A stretch of 64,000 nt of DNA from Candidatus Eiseniibacteriota bacterium (GCA_029262235.1 JAJCZU010000002.1:744001-808000), one strand, 5' to 3'. Shown: positions 26,257 through 34,906, counted from the first letter of the stretch. Made by a program: numbers and translations. Notes: generated from the sequence alone by a model not told the origin.

Positions 26257-26285
26257 TTGACATCGCGGCCGCCCTTGGATTACCT
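26257..26285 (+). promoter_or_regulatory. putative promoter of the phosphatase gene
   Basis: TTGACA (26257-26262), 17 bases, TTACCT (26280-26285). The ATG at 26296 begins 10 bases after the -10 box, implying a nearly leaderless mRNA. There is no Shine-Dalgarno before this ATG, which fits. Confidence 0.45.
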
Positions 26286-26295
26286 TGAGCTTCAT

Positions 26296-26814
26296 ATGAA
26301 TGCCGAACCGGGCCATTCCATTCGGCGGCATGTTGTCTTCGTATGTACGGGGAATACGTGCCGAAGCCCTCTCGCGGAGGGCATTTTTCGGAAACAACTC
26401 CCCGCAAAGTGGAAAGAGATCGTACTCGTTTCCTCAGCCGGCGTTTCCGCATTTCCCGGAACTCCGGTGTCGCACCAGTCCGTTGCGGTTGCTGCCGAAA
26501 ACGGCGTCGACCTGGCAGGCATGTCGGCGAATCGACTGGATGATGCGCTTCTCGATGCCACTCTCTATCTTGTGATGGAAGAGACGCATCGCCGGGCGCT
26601 GGTCACGCTCCATCCCGAGATCGCGGATCGGGTGTTTCTCTTGACCGATTTTCTGCCGCGTGACCATCCGCTTTACGCGAACGGGGTCCCGGACCCTTTT
26701 GGCGGCGCTCTGAACCGGTACCGCGAAACGTACCGCGCGATCGAAGAAGCGATCTCGAAGAGCTGGGTTGAAATCGAGCGTCGCCTGGAATCGGGCCCCG
26801 CTCTTCCTGAATAA
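26296..26814 (+). CDS. low-molecular-weight phosphatase, YwlE-like (probable protein-arginine phosphatase)
   Basis: A 172-residue LMW protein-phosphatase-fold enzyme. The active-site loop CTGNTCRS holds the CX5R motif (C17, R23), and the general acid lies in PDPFGG near residue 134. The residue at loop position 5 is Thr (T21), which equals Thr11 of B. subtilis YwlE, the residue known to select phospho-arginine over phospho-tyrosine. The order Sua5, YwlE-like, RpiB, GlyA is also conserved in Bacillus. Arginine phosphatase activity is thus likely but inferred, and no McsB-type arginine kinase gene is visible here. The frame is open a little further upstream. Confidence 0.85.
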   Translation: MNAEPGHSIRRHVVFVCTGNTCRSPLAEGIFRKQLPAKWKEIVLVSSAGVSAFPGTPVSHQSVAVAAENGVDLAGMSANRLDDALLDATLYLVMEETHRRALVTLHPEIADRVFLLTDFLPRDHPLYANGVPDPFGGALNRYRETYRAIEEAISKSWVEIERRLESGPALPE

Positions 26815-26827
26815 AAAGGAGCAGTCA

Positions 26828-27763
26828 ATGCCATACACTAAAAGCCAGAAAATCTGGATGAATGGTGAGTTTGTCGATTGGGACAAAGCCCAGGTGCACG
26901 TCCTGACGCACGCTCTTCACTACGGGTCCAGTGTATTCGAAGGAATGCGCTGTTACAAAACGAAGAACGGATCCGCCGTGTTTCGCCTCGCGGAACACAT
27001 GGAACGTCTCGTGAACTCCGCCAAAATCTATAAGATGGCGCCTCAGTATTCCGTGACGGAACTCGTCGAAGCGGTCGAGGAAACGATTCGGAAGAACGAG
27101 ATGGACGAGTGCTACGTGCGCCCGCTCGTTTACCGCGGCTTCGGTGATGTCGGGGTGAATCCGAAATCGTGTCCGATCGAGACGATGATCGCCGTCTGGG
27201 GCTGGGGCGCGTATCTCGGCGCGGGCGCCACGGAAGACGGCGTCGATGTCATGGTGTCGTCGTGGCAGCGCTTCGCCCCGAATACGCTTCCGGCCATGTC
27301 GAAATGCGCGGCGAACTACATGAACTCGCAGCTCGCGAAACTCGAGGCGATCGACGCCGGCTTCGTCGAGGGCATTCTTGTGAACACGAACGGCCACGTC
27401 TGCGAAGGCAGCGGCGAGAACATCTTCGTCGTCTGGCGGGACCAGATCATGACGCCGCCGCTTTCGTCCTCGATCCTGCCGGGTCTTACACGCGACTCGA
27501 TTATCAAGCTCGCCAAGGACAAAGGCTACGATGTGGTCGAGCAGGAGCTCCCGCGCGAGCTGCTCTACGTGGCCGACGAAGTGTTCTTCACAGGCAGTGC
27601 CGCGGAAGTGACGCCGATCCGGTCGGTCGACCGGCATGTCGTGGGCGCAGGCAAACGCGGCCCCATCACGAAGGAACTGCAGGAGCACTTCTCGGGCATC
27701 ACGTCCGGCGAACGGGAAGACGTGCACGGATGGCTTCATTACGTCACGAAAGTCGCCGTATGA
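26828..27763 (+). CDS. ilvE: branched-chain amino acid aminotransferase
   Basis: PLP-dependent fold-type IV transaminase for the last step of Val, Leu and Ile synthesis. The 311-residue protein starts with [20 protein letters not shown] and [16 protein letters not shown], the IlvE opening, has the PLP-lysine in [15 protein letters not shown] (about 159-173), and [16 protein letters not shown] and [16 protein letters not shown] downstream. AAGGAG precedes the ATG at 26828, 13 bases behind the phosphatase gene. Its stop overlaps the start of the fusion gene that follows. Confidence 0.96.
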   Translation: MPYTKSQKIWMNGEFVDWDKAQVHVLTHALHYGSSVFEGMRCYKTKNGSAVFRLAEHMERLVNSAKIYKMAPQYSVTELVEAVEETIRKNEMDECYVRPLVYRGFGDVGVNPKSCPIETMIAVWGWGAYLGAGATEDGVDVMVSSWQRFAPNTLPAMSKCAANYMNSQLAKLEAIDAGFVEGILVNTNGHVCEGSGENIFVVWRDQIMTPPLSSSILPGLTRDSIIKLAKDKGYDVVEQELPRELLYVADEVFFTGSAAEVTPIRSVDRHVVGAGKRGPITKELQEHFSGITSGEREDVHGWLHYVTKVAV

Positions 27764-29469
27764 AAATCGCGGTCGGTTCCGACCACGCCGGCTTTCCGAT
27801 GAAGAAGCAAGTGGTCGCGATTCTGAAGTCACTGGGCCACGAGCTGGTCGACGTGGGCACGGACAGCGAGGAATCGACCGACTACCCCGACTACGCGCAT
27901 GCCGTTACATGGAGCATGGCGACCGGGGAAACGGAGCGCGGCGTGCTGGCGTGCGGAAGCGGCATCGGCATGTCGATGGCCGCAAACCGGACGGACGGAA
28001 TCCGCGCGGCCCTCGTCGAGGACAAGGAGACCGCCCGGCTCTCACGCGCGCACAACGACGCGAACGTGCTCGTCCTCCCGGGGCGATTTCTCGCGGACGA
28101 CAAACTCCGCGAGATTATCGAAACATGGCTTTCGACAGAGTTTGAAGCCGGACGCCACACCCGTCGCATTCACAAGATCGACGACCCCGAGCCCGCCGCG
28201 AGCGAGCGCCTCGCGCCGCCGGGGCACGGCCATCATGTCTTTCTGCCGCACGCGGACCCTGCAATCGCGCACCTGATTCGCCAGGAACAGGATCGCCAGG
28301 AACATCAGATCGAGCTGATCGCGTCGGAAAACTTTACGAGCGAAGCGGTTCTCGAAGCGCTGGCGTCCGTTCTGAACAACAAATACGCGGAAGGGTACCC
28401 GGGGAAACGCTACTACGGTGGCTGCGAGTACGTGGACGAAGTCGAGGACATCGCGCGCGATCGTGTGAAGGAGCTCTTCGGCGCGGAGCATGCCAATGTG
28501 CAGCCGCATTCCGGATCCTCCGCCAACATAGCCGCGTACTTCGCCCTGCTGGAACATGGCGACACGATTCTCGGCATGAACCTTTCGCACGGCGGCCATC
28601 TCACGCACGGGCATCCCGTGAACTTTTCCGGACGCTTCTTTCATGTACGCGACTACGGCGTCTCGAAGGCAACGGGCCTGCTCGACTACGATGCGATCCG
28701 GTCGATTGCGATCGAGTCGAAGCCGCGCATGATCATCGCGGGCGCCTCCGCCTATTCCCGTAAAATCGATTTCGATGCGTTTCGCTCGATCGCCGACGAG
28801 GTCGGCGCGTACCTGCTCGTCGACATGGCGCATTACGCCGGGCTCATTGCCGCGGGCCTCTATCCGAACCCCACGCCCGTTGCGGACGTCGTGACGAGCA
28901 CGACGCACAAGACGCTTCGCGGGCCCCGGGGCGGCTTCATCCTGTGCAAGGAAGAGCACGCGGAGAAGATCGACAAGGTGACGTTCCCGGGAATGCAGGG
29001 GGGACCGCTCATGCATTGCATCGCGGCGAAAGCGGTCTGCTTCCGGGAGGCGGCGACGTCGTCGTTCCGTGAGTATCAGAAGAACGTCATGGCGAATGCC
29101 GGCGCGCTCGCTTCCGCGCTCGTGAAGCACGAATTCGATGTCGTCTCCGGCGGTACCGACAGCCACATGTTTCTTCTGGATCTCACATCACGCAATGTCT
29201 CGGGGAAGAAGACGGAGAAGGCGCTCGACAAGGCAGGCATTACGGCGAACAAGAACACGGTTCCGTTCGATACGCGCTCTCCTTTCATCACGAGCGGGAT
29301 TCGGATCGGAACGCCGGCCGTAACCACGCGCCGCATGGGAACGACGGAGATGGACGCCATCGCCGGGTTCATGGCGCGCGTCGTCGCCGATCCGGCGAAT
29401 GAAGATACATTGCAGGCGGTGCGTGCGGACGTACGGGCACTCTGCGAACGATTTCCCCTCTATCGGTAG
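27760..29469 (+). CDS. RpiB-GlyA fusion: ribose-5-phosphate isomerase B joined to serine hydroxymethyltransferase
   Basis: One uninterrupted 569-codon frame encodes two enzymes. Residues 1-145 are RpiB: GSDHAG (D8, H9), the catalytic Cys65 in LACGSGIG, and [13 protein letters not shown] (about 97-109). A Pro/Ala/His-rich linker (about 146-165) follows. Residues 166-569 are serine hydroxymethyltransferase: [10 protein letters not shown] (about 185-194), [10 protein letters not shown], and the PLP-lysine K384 in [13 protein letters not shown]. All key residues of both parts are present, so both activities (ribose/ribulose-5-P isomerisation; serine to glycine plus methylene-THF) are plausible. 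No in-frame ATG or GTG with a Shine-Dalgarno lies at the junction. The ATG overlaps the ilvE stop, and nrdR follows. Confidence 0.93.
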   Translation: MKIAVGSDHAGFPMKKQVVAILKSLGHELVDVGTDSEESTDYPDYAHAVTWSMATGETERGVLACGSGIGMSMAANRTDGIRAALVEDKETARLSRAHNDANVLVLPGRFLADDKLREIIETWLSTEFEAGRHTRRIHKIDDPEPAASERLAPPGHGHHVFLPHADPAIAHLIRQEQDRQEHQIELIASENFTSEAVLEALASVLNNKYAEGYPGKRYYGGCEYVDEVEDIARDRVKELFGAEHANVQPHSGSSANIAAYFALLEHGDTILGMNLSHGGHLTHGHPVNFSGRFFHVRDYGVSKATGLLDYDAIRSIAIESKPRMIIAGASAYSRKIDFDAFRSIADEVGAYLLVDMAHYAGLIAAGLYPNPTPVADVVTSTTHKTLRGPRGGFILCKEEHAEKIDKVTFPGMQGGPLMHCIAAKAVCFREAATSSFREYQKNVMANAGALASALVKHEFDVVSGGTDSHMFLLDLTSRNVSGKKTEKALDKAGITANKNTVPFDTRSPFITSGIRIGTPAVTTRRMGTTEMDAIAGFMARVVADPANEDTLQAVRADVRALCERFPLYR

Positions 29470-29480
29470 CGTGATCTGTC

Positions 29481-29930
29481 ATGAGGTGTCCATCCTGCGG
29501 ATGTGATGATGACCGCGTCATCGATTCGCGTACCACCCGCGAGGGGCGCGTTGTCAGACGCCGCCGCCACTGCGAAGAGTGCAGCAAGCGTTTCACGACT
29601 TACGAATACATCGAACCCTTCGCTTCGATGGTCGTCAAGAAGGACGGCCGCCGCGAACCGTACGATCGCCAGAAGATGGCAGGCGGGATTCTGACCGCGT
29701 GTCAGAAGCGCCCCGTCTCCCCGGACAGGATCGACCAGCTCGTCGATCGAGTCGAAGCCAGGATCGGCGAGCTCGGAGAGCGCGAGATTCCGAGTGAGGT
29801 CGTGGGCCAGCTCGTGATGGAAGAGCTCCAGGAAGTCGATCAGGTCGCCTACGTCCGGTTCGCTTCCGTATACCGCCACTTCAAAGACGTGGGCGAGTTT
29901 CTCGAAGAGATCCGCTCCATGCTCAAGTAG
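29481..29930 (+). CDS. nrdR: transcriptional repressor NrdR
   Basis: Represses ribonucleotide reductase genes in response to ATP/dATP. The 149-residue protein has an N-terminal zinc ribbon (CPSC at about 3-6 and CEEC at about 31-34, ending RFTTYEY) and an ATP-cone domain (about 48-138: VVKKDGRREPYDRQKM). No NrdR box pair and no nrd gene are visible in the window. nrdR next to glyA is a common arrangement. The Shine-Dalgarno is weak, so it probably depends on reading from the upstream gene. Confidence 0.96.
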   Translation: MRCPSCGCDDDRVIDSRTTREGRVVRRRRHCEECSKRFTTYEYIEPFASMVVKKDGRREPYDRQKMAGGILTACQKRPVSPDRIDQLVDRVEARIGELGEREIPSEVVGQLVMEELQEVDQVAYVRFASVYRHFKDVGEFLEEIRSMLK

Positions 29931-29935
29931 GCCGC

Positions 29936-30715
29936 ATGCCCGCGCAGAAAAAACAGTCTGATCTCCTTCGCAAAAAGGACATGCCGTTCCTCGATCATCT
30001 GGAGGAACTGCGCGGCGTGCTGCTTCAGTGTGTCGTTGTGGTCGGCGTGCTGGCAATCGGCGCGTGGTTCGTGAGCGAACCTGTGCTCCGCGCGATCACG
30101 AGACCGATCGGAAACGTCGTGTTTTTGAGCCCCACCGAGGCGTTCACGCTCCGTGTCAAGGTGTCGCTCCTTACGGGGTTCCTGGCCGCGCTGCCGTTCG
30201 TCCTGTTCAAGGCATGGACGTTCGTTGCGCCCGGGCTCGTCCAGACAGAGCGACGCTTTCTGACGATCGCGGTCTTCGGCTCCACCGTTCTGTTCCTCGG
30301 CGGGGCGTCGTTCGCTTACTTCGCCCTCATTCCACTCGCACTTCAGTTTCTACTCGCTTTCGGCGGCGACTACATGGTGCCGATGATCACGGCGACGAGC
30401 TACTTCGGGTTCGTTTCCAAACTGACGCTGGCTCTCGGAATCGTATTTCAGCTGCCGCTGGTTGTTGCTTTCGGAACGTACGCGGGCGTCATTCAGCCGC
30501 AATGGCTTCTCAAGAACTGGCGGTACGCGATCGTGATCATCGCCTTTCTTTCCGCCGCGATCACGCCGCCCGACATCGCCTCCCAGATACTCGTCGGGGG
30601 GCCCGTGGTCGGTCTCTATTTCCTGTCCGCGGCAGTCTCTCTGCTGATCAGGCGAAGGAAGAAAGAACAGGAAGCGGCATCCGGTGAGTCGGCCGAAGCG
30701 GGGGCGGAAACATGA
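29936..30715 (+). CDS. tatC: Sec-independent protein translocase TatC
   Basis: Core receptor of the twin-arginine translocase, which exports folded proteins. The 259-residue protein begins with the family motif MPFLDHLEELRGVLLQ (about 17-32), has six membrane helices (around 30-50, 70-95, 112-140, 155-180, 195-212 and 215-235) and SPTEAFTLRVKVSLLTG (about 65-81). No tatA/tatB lies next to it. It sits 5 bases behind nrdR and overlaps the next gene by 4 bases. Confidence 0.95.
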   Translation: MPAQKKQSDLLRKKDMPFLDHLEELRGVLLQCVVVVGVLAIGAWFVSEPVLRAITRPIGNVVFLSPTEAFTLRVKVSLLTGFLAALPFVLFKAWTFVAPGLVQTERRFLTIAVFGSTVLFLGGASFAYFALIPLALQFLLAFGGDYMVPMITATSYFGFVSKLTLALGIVFQLPLVVAFGTYAGVIQPQWLLKNWRYAIVIIAFLSAAITPPDIASQILVGGPVVGLYFLSAAVSLLIRRRKKEQEAASGESAEAGAET

Positions 30716-31509
30716 GCCGCTTCATCGAGTCCGTGGCAAGAGAGGCGGGGGCGCTGCTCCGGGAGCGTTTCGCAAGGCCGGAAACGGAAGGCGTGCGATA
30801 CAAGGGGGAAAAGGATCCTGTAACGGAAGCGGATCACGCTTCACAGGATCTGATCGTGCGACTCATTCGCGAGAAGTTCCCGTCCGACCGCATCGTGGCG
30901 GAGGAAGACGGCGCCGAGTCCGGCTCGGGAGAAACCGTCTGGTATATCGATCCGCTCGACGGGACGACCAACTTTCTGCACCGCTTCCCGTTCTTTTCCG
31001 TCTCGATCGCGCGCGTGAAACAGGGCGAGATCGTGTGCGGTGTCGTGTACAACCCGGTCACGGACGATTGCTTCGTGGCGGAAGCCGGCGCCGGCGCCTG
31101 GCACAACGGCGTGAAGGTCCACGTGAGTGAAGAGCCCGACCCGCTGCGCTCGATCATCGCGACGGGGTTCGCGTGCGTGCGCTCGAATCGCGTGCACGAC
31201 ACGGTTCCCTTCTTCGATTCCATGGTCCGCGAAGTGCAGGGCGTGAGGCGGGCCGGTTCCGCGGCCCTCGATCTTTCGTTCACGGCGCGCGGCACGTTCG
31301 GCGCCTTCTACGAGTTGAATCTGAACCCGTGGGATATCGCGGCCGGTATTTTACTCGTGAAGGAAGCCGGTGGCGTCGTGACGGACTTCATCGGCGGCAG
31401 CGACATGTTCGAACGGAAGGAGGTCGTGGCGGGCGGCGCGGCCATGCACTCCTATGTGCGCGGAAAGATCGGGGGAGTGGCCCGTGACATGGGCTGGGAC
31501 CTCGCATGA
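30712..31509 (+). CDS. inositol monophosphatase family protein
   Basis: A 265-residue Mg-dependent phosphatase of the IMPase/SuhB/CysQ family. Metal ligands appear in AEEDGAESG (about 63-71) and the hallmark YIDPLDGTTNFLHRFPFF (about 79-96), with the third in NPWDIAAGILLVKEAGG (about 205-221). The substrate may be inositol-1-phosphate, a sugar phosphate or PAP and cannot be fixed from sequence. It overlaps tatC and the DUF92 gene by 4 bases each, so all three are co-transcribed. Confidence 0.92.
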   Translation: MSRFIESVAREAGALLRERFARPETEGVRYKGEKDPVTEADHASQDLIVRLIREKFPSDRIVAEEDGAESGSGETVWYIDPLDGTTNFLHRFPFFSVSIARVKQGEIVCGVVYNPVTDDCFVAEAGAGAWHNGVKVHVSEEPDPLRSIIATGFACVRSNRVHDTVPFFDSMVREVQGVRRAGSAALDLSFTARGTFGAFYELNLNPWDIAAGILLVKEAGGVVTDFIGGSDMFERKEVVAGGAAMHSYVRGKIGGVARDMGWDLA

Positions 31510-32174
31510 GCTTTCTGTCCCTCGTCGTGCTCGCTCTCTTCGCACTGGCCGGGTGGCGCTCGCGTTCGCTGACGATCAGCGGTGCCGTTGCCGGGCTTTT
31601 TCTCGCCGTATTGATCGCATTCGTTTCGGGGCTCCCCGGATTGCTTCTCGTGTTTCTCTTCGCGCTTCTGGGGTCGGGGGCATCCCGTCTTCCCGGCGGC
31701 GCACAGCATGAGTCCCGGTCTGCCGCGCATGCGCTCGCGAATCTCGGCGTGCCCGCGCTCTGCGCATGCGGCGCGCTTTTCACGAGCCTGGACACTCCCT
31801 GGCGTCCCATGATCGCGGCCGCGCTCGCGTTCGCTTTGAGCGATACGCTTGCGACGGAATGCGGGACGCGCTACGGAGGAACACCGCGAAGCGTGCTGAC
31901 CGGAAAACGCATGGCGGCCGGTTCGAACGGGGGAGTGACATGGGCGGGTTCGCTGGCAGGGATCGCCGGGGCGCTCCTCATCGCCCTCGCGGCGCGGGGG
32001 ACGGGAGTGATCCCGAAAGAGTCGATGACGATCGTGGCGGCGGCCGGGATCGCGGGGAACCTGGTCGACTCGATACTCGGCGCCACAATCGAGAGCCGCG
32101 GCCTGATCGGAAACCACGGAGTGAACTTCACTGCAGCCCTGAGCGCGACCGGCATTCTGCTCCTTTTCAGGTAA
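31506..32174 (+). CDS. DUF92 family membrane protein
   Basis: A 222-residue integral membrane protein with about six helices. The segments SDTLATECGTRYGGTPRSVL (about 108-127), GSNGGVTWAGSLAG and GNLVDSILGATIESRG are those of DUF92/TIGR00297. The plant homologue VTE6 is a phytyl-phosphate kinase and the family is related to dolichol/phytol kinases, so a polyprenol or lipid kinase role is possible but unproven here. It is the last gene of the tatC group, and no terminator is obvious after it. Confidence 0.85.
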   Translation: MSFLSLVVLALFALAGWRSRSLTISGAVAGLFLAVLIAFVSGLPGLLLVFLFALLGSGASRLPGGAQHESRSAAHALANLGVPALCACGALFTSLDTPWRPMIAAALAFALSDTLATECGTRYGGTPRSVLTGKRMAAGSNGGVTWAGSLAGIAGALLIALAARGTGVIPKESMTIVAAAGIAGNLVDSILGATIESRGLIGNHGVNFTAALSATGILLLFR

Positions 32175-32208
32175 ACCGCCGGAAACGTATGTTTCTCAAC
32201 GTTTTGTG

Positions 32209-32238
32209 TTGACACACCTTGGCGAGTTGTGACAGCAT
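32209..32238 (+). promoter_or_regulatory. putative promoter of the IHF/HU-like gene
   Basis: TTGACA (32209-32214), 18 bases, CAGCAT (32233-32238). Perfect -35 and weak -10. A leader of about 33 bases ends in a strong GGAAGGAGG before ATG 32278. Confidence 0.45.
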
Positions 32239-32277
32239 TCGGACGTACCCTGCGTCTGTTTGTGGAAGGAGGCTCAC

Positions 32278-32577
32278 ATGACGAAGGCCGACCTGGTCGA
32301 GCAGATATCCAATAATACCGGGCTCACCAAGAAGGACACCGCCGAGGCGGTCGACGAGTTTCTCAATGCGATCAAGTTCGCTCTTCGCGACGGGAAGCAC
32401 ATCGAAATCCGCGGGTTCGGTACTTTTAAGGTGAAGGAGCGCAAAGCGCGCACGGCCCGGAATCCACGAACGGGCGAACCGGTTCCGCTTCCGTCGCGCA
32501 TGGTCCCGGTCTTCAAGGTGTCGAAGGAACTGAAGACCCGCGTGAACGAAAAGCGGGGCGATTCCCACACGACATAG
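32278..32577 (+). CDS. HU/IHF-family DNA-binding protein (IHF-like)
   Basis: A 99-residue member of the HU/IHF family: MTKADLVEQISNNTGLTKKD, then IEIRGFGTFKVKERKARTAR (about 42-61) and NPRTGEPVPLPSR with the intercalating proline at 62. The extra ten residues at the C-terminus (EKRGDSHTT) and the IEIRGFGTF strand are closer to IHF-beta-like proteins than to the HU at 21659. The ATG was chosen for the adjacent Shine-Dalgarno. tmk follows after 4 bases. Confidence 0.92.
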   Translation: MTKADLVEQISNNTGLTKKDTAEAVDEFLNAIKFALRDGKHIEIRGFGTFKVKERKARTARNPRTGEPVPLPSRMVPVFKVSKELKTRVNEKRGDSHTT

Positions 32578-32581
32578 CCCC

Positions 32582-33316
32582 ATGGCCCTCTTCATCGCTT
32601 TCGAGGGTCTGGACGGCGCGGGCACGACCACCCAGGCACGCCTGCTGGCCGACCGCCTCGAGGAACGCGGGCTCACCGTCCACCTGACGAAGGAACCCTC
32701 CGAGGGCCCTGTCGGCAGCCTGATCTCGCTCGTTCTGAAACGGCGTCTCGTTTCGCCGCGCGTGGGGCGCCCCCTCGACCCGTTTCCCAGTGAACTCCTC
32801 GCTCTTCTGTTCGCGGCTGACCGCATCGATCACATGCAGGCCGAGATTCTGCCGAATCTGCAGACCGGCACCGTCGTCATCACCGACCGCTATCTACTTT
32901 CATCCCTCGCTTATCAATCACTGGGCTGCGACCTGGCATGGCTGCGCGAGATCAATCGCGAAGCGATCACGCCCGACCTCACGGTACTGCTCGACGTGCC
33001 TGCGCCGGTCTGCATGCGCAGAATCGAAAAGGAGCGCTGGCAGACGGAGCTCTTCGAAGGCGTCGAGAAGCTGTCCGTCGTTCGCAAGAACTACCTTCGT
33101 CTGGCCTCTTCCCGCATCGGCGAAGAGATGTCGGTCTGCGTACTCGACGGCGAGCGCGAGATCGAGGTGATCCAGAGCGAGATCTGGAACCTGCTCGCCG
33201 CCCGCAGCTGGATTCCCGAAGGGGAAGCCCCGAGCCGCAGCGGTGAAGGCCAGATCGAGCTGGGACTTCCGCGCCGCAGCGCCGATCCGGAATTGCCGTT
33301 CGAGGAAAGCTCTTGA
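32582..33316 (+). CDS. tmk: thymidylate kinase with altered P-loop
   Basis: Thymidylate kinase by overall pattern: FEGLDGAGTTTQARLLADRL at the N-terminus, the substrate motif TDRYLLSSLAYQ (about 100-111), LDVPAPVCMRRIEKER and a lid region behind it. The P-loop lysine is replaced: GAGKTTQ of the family reads GAGTTTQ, with Thr at position 15 (bases 32624-32626). A C-terminal tail of about 35 residues (acidic, Pro/Ser-rich) exceeds the usual 205-215 residue length. It may still be the cellular dTMP kinase with a variant P-loop, or a paralogue with changed activity. The start follows the IHF-like gene by 4 bases. Confidence 0.85.
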   Translation: MALFIAFEGLDGAGTTTQARLLADRLEERGLTVHLTKEPSEGPVGSLISLVLKRRLVSPRVGRPLDPFPSELLALLFAADRIDHMQAEILPNLQTGTVVITDRYLLSSLAYQSLGCDLAWLREINREAITPDLTVLLDVPAPVCMRRIEKERWQTELFEGVEKLSVVRKNYLRLASSRIGEEMSVCVLDGEREIEVIQSEIWNLLAARSWIPEGEAPSRSGEGQIELGLPRRSADPELPFEESS

Positions 33317-34230
33317 GCTCCCGTCACGTGATCGCCGTCGATCTCGGCGGCACGAACTGGCGTATCGCCCAATATGATGAAAGCGGAACCTGCCTCGCGA
33401 AGACGAAGATCCGGGCCGCGTCCGAGCTCGAGCCGGAGGCGGGGCTGGCGCTGCTGGGCGACGCAATCGCCGCGTTCATTCAGAAGCAGGGGGGGGCGCC
33501 CGCTCCTCTTGCGGTCGGCGTAGGCTCACCCGGGCCGATCAGCGTGGACCGCAATATCGTGATGGAGGCCCCGAACCTCCCCACCTGGCACCACGTTCCC
33601 GTCCGCTCCCTTCTCGCGTCGCGTCTCGGCCTCCCGGTCCGCCTCGAAAATGATGCGAATCTGGCCGCTCTCGGGGAGTTCTCGTACGGCGCCGGGCGGG
33701 ATGCCGAATCCCTTCTCATGGTCACGCTCGGGACAGGGATCGGCGGCGGGTTCGTATCGCACGGCAGGCTCTGGACGGGGGCCCACGGCGCCGCGATGGA
33801 AATCGGGCACACGTACGTGGGGGGAGATGTCCGCTGCGGGTGCGGCGCCGTCGGCTGTATCGAGGAGTACGCTTCGGGACCGGGCATCGCGAGGCTCTAC
33901 GCCGAACAGACCGGACAAACGATCGATTCCCATGCGATTTTCGAAAGGCGGGAGGCCGGAGAGGCCGATGCCACGCAGGTCGTTGCGGCGGCGAGCCGGA
34001 TGCTGGGAATGGGACTCGTTTCCTGGCAGAAGATACTCGATCCCGAACAAATCGTCGTGTCCGGCGGTCTTTCTGCGCAATGGGAATCGTTCGTCGAGCC
34101 CGCGATTGCAGTCGCCAACGAAAATGATTTCGAATCGTGGCGCGGCCGCATCCGCGTCACACGGGCGCTTCTCGGAGGAGATGCCGGTCTCGCCGGCGCT
34201 GCGTTTCTGGCACTCGATCCGCCCGCCTGA
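33313..34230 (+). CDS. ROK-family sugar kinase (glucokinase-like)
   Basis: A 305-residue ROK protein. The N-terminal phosphate motif is VIAVDLGGTNWRIA, the second is GTGIGGGFVSHGRLWTGAHG, and the zinc-binding CGCGAVGCIEEYASG (about 176-190) is the ROK signature. There is no helix-turn-helix extension, so it is a kinase rather than a ROK repressor. The sugar is probably glucose or a related hexose. It starts with TTG 33313 inside the tmk stop, with GAGGAA 6 bases upstream. GTG 33325 is a less likely alternative. Confidence 0.88.
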   Translation: MSSRHVIAVDLGGTNWRIAQYDESGTCLAKTKIRAASELEPEAGLALLGDAIAAFIQKQGGAPAPLAVGVGSPGPISVDRNIVMEAPNLPTWHHVPVRSLLASRLGLPVRLENDANLAALGEFSYGAGRDAESLLMVTLGTGIGGGFVSHGRLWTGAHGAAMEIGHTYVGGDVRCGCGAVGCIEEYASGPGIARLYAEQTGQTIDSHAIFERREAGEADATQVVAAASRMLGMGLVSWQKILDPEQIVVSGGLSAQWESFVEPAIAVANENDFESWRGRIRVTRALLGGDAGLAGAAFLALDPPA

Positions 34231-34321
34231 AGTGTGCAAGATCTGCTCAATTATCTAACACGAAGTTTTTAAGCGCCCCTCCAATGCGCCGATATATACG
34301 GGTAGGAGGAGGTGCAACCTG

Positions 34322-34852
34322 ATGGAACACACAAAGCTGCGAGTGCTGGAACGAAGGTTCTCCCATCTGAACCGTCGTGTCGTCGGCGAGTCGATCGTCT
34401 ATCGGACGCGAGGGGGGAGAGAACTGTTCCGGCTGGAAGGGAACGGCAACCGGTTGCGTGTGCCGGTCCCGGTCGAACTGCTCAAGAATCTCTTCGGTGA
34501 TCTTCCGTTCTCGGTCGATCCCTACGGTGATACCTGCGTGATTCCGCTCGATCGTGTCGGCGACGAAGTACTGCTCTGGACACTTCTCGAAGCGCTCGGC
34601 GAGCAGACGGTCGACACGACGGACGAAATGCGGCGCGCGAACCCGGTGGATCTGATCGAGAAATCAATCCGCTCGATGACACCCGGCGAAGCGGCCCCGC
34701 CTGACGCGCAGACCGCCGCCCGGAAATCCGAAATTGCCGGCGCCGTCCGTGTGCTGCCGGTCCAGCTCGTCACCCGGATTATCGTCGGTGGCGTGATCGC
34801 TCTCCTGGCTGCTTTCGTACTTCTCTCGTATGTGATCGGGGCCCGTGGATAA
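34322..34852 (+). CDS. unknown protein with C-terminal membrane anchor
   Basis: I do not recognise this 176-residue protein. It is rich in charged and beta-forming residues up to about 120, then has a Pro/Ala-rich linker and one hydrophobic helix near the C-terminus (about 150-172, VTRIIVGGVIALLAAFVLLS), so it looks like a tail-anchored cytoplasmic protein. There is no signal peptide. AGGAGGAGGTG lies 7 bases before the ATG, an unusually strong Shine-Dalgarno. It stands apart from the ROK gene (91 bases) and ends in a small hairpin that contains its own stop codon. Confidence 0.7.
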   Translation: MEHTKLRVLERRFSHLNRRVVGESIVYRTRGGRELFRLEGNGNRLRVPVPVELLKNLFGDLPFSVDPYGDTCVIPLDRVGDEVLLWTLLEALGEQTVDTTDEMRRANPVDLIEKSIRSMTPGEAAPPDAQTAARKSEIAGAVRVLPVQLVTRIIVGGVIALLAAFVLLSYVIGARG

Positions 34853-34862
34853 CGGGCCCTTT
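34839..34862 (+). terminator. possible terminator overlapping a stop codon
   Basis: An 8-bp perfect GC-rich inverted repeat (34839-34846 with 34852-34859), a 5-base loop, then only three T. The TAA stop (34850-34852) of the unknown membrane protein lies in the loop and stem. The short T run makes it weak. Confidence 0.45.
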
Positions 34863-34877
34863 CCCGGCCCCAGCCCG

Positions 34878-34906
34878 TTGACACACCCGCCTGCAGTGTC
34901 TATTCT
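34878..34906 (+). promoter_or_regulatory. sigma70-type promoter of the CoA-transferase operon
   Basis: TTGACA (34878-34883), 17 bases, TATTCT (34901-34906): close to consensus. The leader to the CoA-transferase start at 35038 is about 125 bases with no gene, GC-rich, and could hold a regulatory fold that I cannot identify. Confidence 0.8.

Noticed and set aside
27169-27759. Extension of the RpiB-GlyA frame upstream through ilvE
   Set aside because: It lies out of frame inside ilvE and encodes Arg-rich shadow sequence; RpiB homology starts exactly at ATG 27760.
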